Positions 13,151 through 15,306 of a stretch of DNA of 15,306 bases are shown in pieces. The notes beneath the pieces were generated by a model. The model was not told the DNA's origin. It did not search any database and saw only the letters and a program-made list of their open reading frames with translations. The DNA lies in assembly GCA_004525155.1 (NCBI GenBank), contig SPDA01000009.1, positions 1 through 15,306 of the forward strand. The letters are read 5' to 3'. Each line of letters begins with the position of its first letter. Position 1 is the first letter of the stretch. The position numbers and the translations under genes were made by a program. The stretch comes from Spirochaetales bacterium (GTDB lineage: Bacteria; Spirochaetota; Spirochaetia; SPDA01).

Positions 13151-14098
13151 GTGAAAGTCAGATTCTGGGGCGTGCGCGGCTCGATTCCCACCCCTCTAAC
13201 CATCAATCAGATTCAGGGCAAAATATCGTCCATAGCGCAGCGGCTGTCACCGGCGGATCTCGTCAGCGAGGAGAGCATCGAAAAATTCCTCGCAATGCTT
13301 CCTCCCTACCTCATGGGTGCCGTGGGAGGCAATACGACCTGCGTCGAAGTACGGCTCAATGACGATACCATAATTATTTTTGACTGCGGTTCCGGCATTA
13401 CCGATCTTGCCCACGCGCTTAAAAAAGAGGACCGGTATATCAGGACCTATCATATCTTTTTTTCGCATTTTCACTGGGACCATATCCAGGGTCTGCCTTT
13501 TTTTGTACCCATTGCCTATGATCCGAAATGTACGATTCATTTTTACAGTCCCATCAGAAATTTTGAGGATCTGCTGAAAAACCAGATGAAGGTTCCCTAC
13601 TTCCCTGTAACCATGGACGTCATGGGAGCTGATATATCGTACCACGTGCTGACGGAGCCGATTATTCGAATCGGTTCATCGGAAGTGATGTGGAAGCGTG
13701 TCAAACATCCCGGCGGATGTTTCAATTACAAGGTCCGTGAAAACGGAAATACCCTCATTTTCGCCACGGACACGGAACTTACGGAACAGGACTTCAAAAA
13801 GACGAAAGAAAACGTAGACTTTTACGAGGATGTCGACGCAATCATACTGGACAGCCAGTACACGCTGGGGGAAGCCATCGAAAAATATGACTGGGGGCAT
13901 TCATCCTACAGTATGGCTGTCGATTTTGTTAATGAGTGGGCAATCAAAAACCTGTATCTTTTTCACCATGAACCGCAGTATGACGATAAAAAGATTTATT
14001 CGATTCTTCAATCTGCCAAATGGTACATGAATCACCTGGATCCCGATCACGACAAAAATATATATTTGGCCCGGGAAAACCTGGAATTTGACGTATAA
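13151..14098 (+). CDS. Metallo-beta-lactamase-fold hydrolase
   Basis: A 315-aa MBL-fold protein opening MKVRFWGVRGSIPTP, typical of a widespread family related to RNase Z and PhnP. Metal ligands are intact: SHFHWDH (His106, His108, Asp110, His111), His186 in VKHPGG, Asp207 in FATDTE and His272 in FHHEP; GHSS (250-253) is also present. It should be a two-metal phosphodiesterase or related hydrolase; the substrate cannot be read from sequence. Residues 15-55 add a helical segment between the opening strand and GGNTTCVEV. The start is GTG at 13151, with GGAGGAGG seven bases upstream. The stop abuts the next ATG, so it heads an operon with the 72-aa gene and mltG. Confidence 0.9.
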   Translation: MKVRFWGVRGSIPTPLTINQIQGKISSIAQRLSPADLVSEESIEKFLAMLPPYLMGAVGGNTTCVEVRLNDDTIIIFDCGSGITDLAHALKKEDRYIRTYHIFFSHFHWDHIQGLPFFVPIAYDPKCTIHFYSPIRNFEDLLKNQMKVPYFPVTMDVMGADISYHVLTEPIIRIGSSEVMWKRVKHPGGCFNYKVRENGNTLIFATDTELTEQDFKKTKENVDFYEDVDAIILDSQYTLGEAIEKYDWGHSSYSMAVDFVNEWAIKNLYLFHHEPQYDDKKIYSILQSAKWYMNHLDPDHDKNIYLARENLEFDV

Positions 14099-14317
14099 AT
14101 GATAAACCTCACGGAAATGGAGATGCTGGGGCTGTATGTCCTTTTACGGCGCCATGAAAAGGATCTGGATTCAAACACGGCCGGCATAAAACATAAAATT
14201 GAAGAACTGCTTTTCGACCTCCTTACCATCGATGAACTTGAAAACCTCGAACAGAGCTATGTACTTGAAGGCCGGACCCTGATGGAACGGTTGAAACATA
14301 AAGGGGATACCGCATAA
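14099..14317 (+). CDS. Small hypothetical protein between MBL and mltG genes
   Basis: A 72-aa acidic, helical, soluble protein that I do not recognise. It begins MINLTEMEMLGLYVLLRRHE and has no cysteines, signal peptide or membrane segment. Its ATG follows the MBL stop with no gap, and its own stop is one base before the mltG ATG. Such exact packing on both sides supports a real, translationally coupled gene. Its start has no independent Shine-Dalgarno, in line with reinitiation. It may be a partner of the MBL protein or of MltG. Confidence 0.72.
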   Translation: MINLTEMEMLGLYVLLRRHEKDLDSNTAGIKHKIEELLFDLLTIDELENLEQSYVLEGRTLMERLKHKGDTA

Positions 14318-14318
14318 C

Positions 14319-15306
14319 ATGAAAAAATCCAACGGCTTTCGCGTACTGCTGATACTGGTAATACTTGTCATTGTTCTTGCCGGCGGTCTTTTAGGCACGG
14401 CCTTTCTGCTCAACAGTCCCGGCAAGGCCGTCGCGTCCGCGGATGCATCCTTCAGCATTACCAAAGGTGAAAATCTGCACAGCCTTGCCCGCCGCCTTTA
14501 CGGGGAACGGATAATACATTCCGCCCGTTTCCTGCGCCTTCTTGCAAGGGCCTTGAAGACGGAAACACTGTTCAAGGCAGGAACGTATACAATTCCCGCC
14601 GGCAGCACGACGCTCGCGATACACGACCTTTTCGTTGAGGGAACGCAGACCCTGGTCAAGGTAACCGTGCCGGAAGGCTTTACCCTTTCAAGGATAGCCC
14701 GGCTGCTCGAGGAAAAAGGTCTGGTCAAGGCCGACGATTTTAAAACAGTCTGCATGGACAGAAGTTTTCTCGAATACTTCCGGATTCCGGGGAAATCGGC
14801 GGAAGGCTACCTCTTTCCGGATACCTATTTTTTCTCGCCCGCCATGGACGCGAGAGATCTGGCGGATGACATGATAACCAACTTTTACAAGCGGCTTGGG
14901 GAAATAGTCCCCGGATACGAGACGATGAAACCCGCGGACCTTTACGATAAAATCATCGTGGCATCGATTGTGGAGCGGGAATACAGGGTAGCCTCCGATG
15001 CTCCGAAAATAGCCTCTGTTTTCTACAACCGCCTCAAGATAAATATGGGTCTCGGTTCCTGCGCCACCATCGAATACATAATAACCGATATCGAGGGGAA
15101 ACCGCATCCCGAGTATCTCAAAAAGGAGGATCTGGAAATTAAATCAAATTACAATACCTATATGTGGGCAGGTCTTCCGCCCTGGCCGATTTCCAATCCG
15201 GGCCTGATTGCTCTCAAGGCGGCCTTTTATCCGGAAAAATCATCGTACATGTATTTTCTGCTGAAAGATCCGGCAACGGGGGAGCATGTCTTCACAAACA
15301 GTATAG
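14319..15306 (+). CDS. mltG: MltG, endolytic murein transglycosylase (3' end outside window)
   Basis: The first 329 codons of an MltG/YceG protein that cleaves nascent glycan strands at the inner membrane. A short basic N-terminus is followed by one membrane anchor (about 8-31), then a LysM-like domain (about 44-92, ITKGENLHSLARRLYG). The catalytic domain shows AEGYLFPDTYFFSP, ASIVEREY (catalytic Glu219 by alignment with E. coli), VFYNRLKINMGL, then NYNTYMWAGLPPWPISNPGL. Where the family usually has LQSDPTV, this reads LGSCATI, a small departure next to the active site. The ATG begins one base after the preceding stop. The frame runs open to the last base. It works in the same pathway as murG at the other end of the window. 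Confidence 0.95.
   Translation, partial: MKKSNGFRVLLILVILVIVLAGGLLGTAFLLNSPGKAVASADASFSITKGENLHSLARRLYGERIIHSARFLRLLARALKTETLFKAGTYTIPAGSTTLAIHDLFVEGTQTLVKVTVPEGFTLSRIARLLEEKGLVKADDFKTVCMDRSFLEYFRIPGKSAEGYLFPDTYFFSPAMDARDLADDMITNFYKRLGEIVPGYETMKPADLYDKIIVASIVEREYRVASDAPKIASVFYNRLKINMGLGSCATIEYIITDIEGKPHPEYLKKEDLEIKSNYNTYMWAGLPPWPISNPGLIALKAAFYPEKSSYMYFLLKDPATGEHVFTNSI

Noticed and set aside
1..15306. CRISPR arrays, insertion sequences, prophage or integration sites
   Set aside because: No repeated spacers, transposase or integrase sequence, terminal repeats or direct repeats at the tRNA ends were found; gene content is housekeeping and regulatory.

Overview
The window looks like chromosomal DNA from a spirochaete, most likely Spirochaetales (Treponema or Spirochaeta-like). 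This is inferred from gene neighbourhoods that I recall from Treponema: murG, cvpA, a clamp-loader gene and an AtoS/AtoC-type pair in a row, and a lone groES next to a group 2 sigma factor. No database search supports it. Genes are tightly packed. There are no insertion sequences, CRISPR arrays or phage genes, and no gene-free stretch longer than about 180 bases apart from the tRNA region.

Layout. (1) 2-4732, plus strand: one operon with overlapping stops and starts, made of the murG 3' end, cvpA, a clamp-loader delta'-like gene, a cytoplasmic PAS histidine kinase and an NtrC-type sigma-54 activator. (2) 4736-7406, minus strand: aspartokinase lysC, a DapF-fold protein that has lost both catalytic cysteines, and a J-domain protein, convergent with operon 1. 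(3) 7508-9943, plus strand: a DinG-type iron-sulfur helicase with an N-terminal RadC-like JAMM domain, divergent from lysC. (4) groES on the minus strand with a clear promoter and a textbook terminator. Divergent from it is a small TPR/SEC-C protein. (5) 11118-12147: a group 2 sigma-70 factor behind a perfect sigma-54 (-24/-12) promoter, with a dyad about 120 bp upstream of the predicted start site. (6) tRNA-Leu(TAA), tRNA-Thr(TGT), a structured spacer, tRNA-Tyr(GTA), then a CxxCxxCC (YkgJ-like) protein. (7) 13151 to the window end, plus strand: an MBL-fold hydrolase, a 72-aa unknown protein and mltG, which is cut by the window edge.

How the genes may work together. The most interesting point is a possible regulatory cascade contained in the window: PAS histidine kinase -> NtrC-type activator -> sigma-54 promoter -> alternative sigma-70 factor. 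This parallels the Rrp2-RpoN-RpoS pathway of Borrelia, but here the two-component pair sits in a peptidoglycan/replication operon. That the pair acts on this promoter is inference. Two proteins have unusual architecture: the DapF-like pseudoenzyme beside lysC, which makes sense in an ornithine-peptidoglycan lineage, and the JAMM-DinG fusion. The envelope genes murG and mltG lie at opposite ends of the window.
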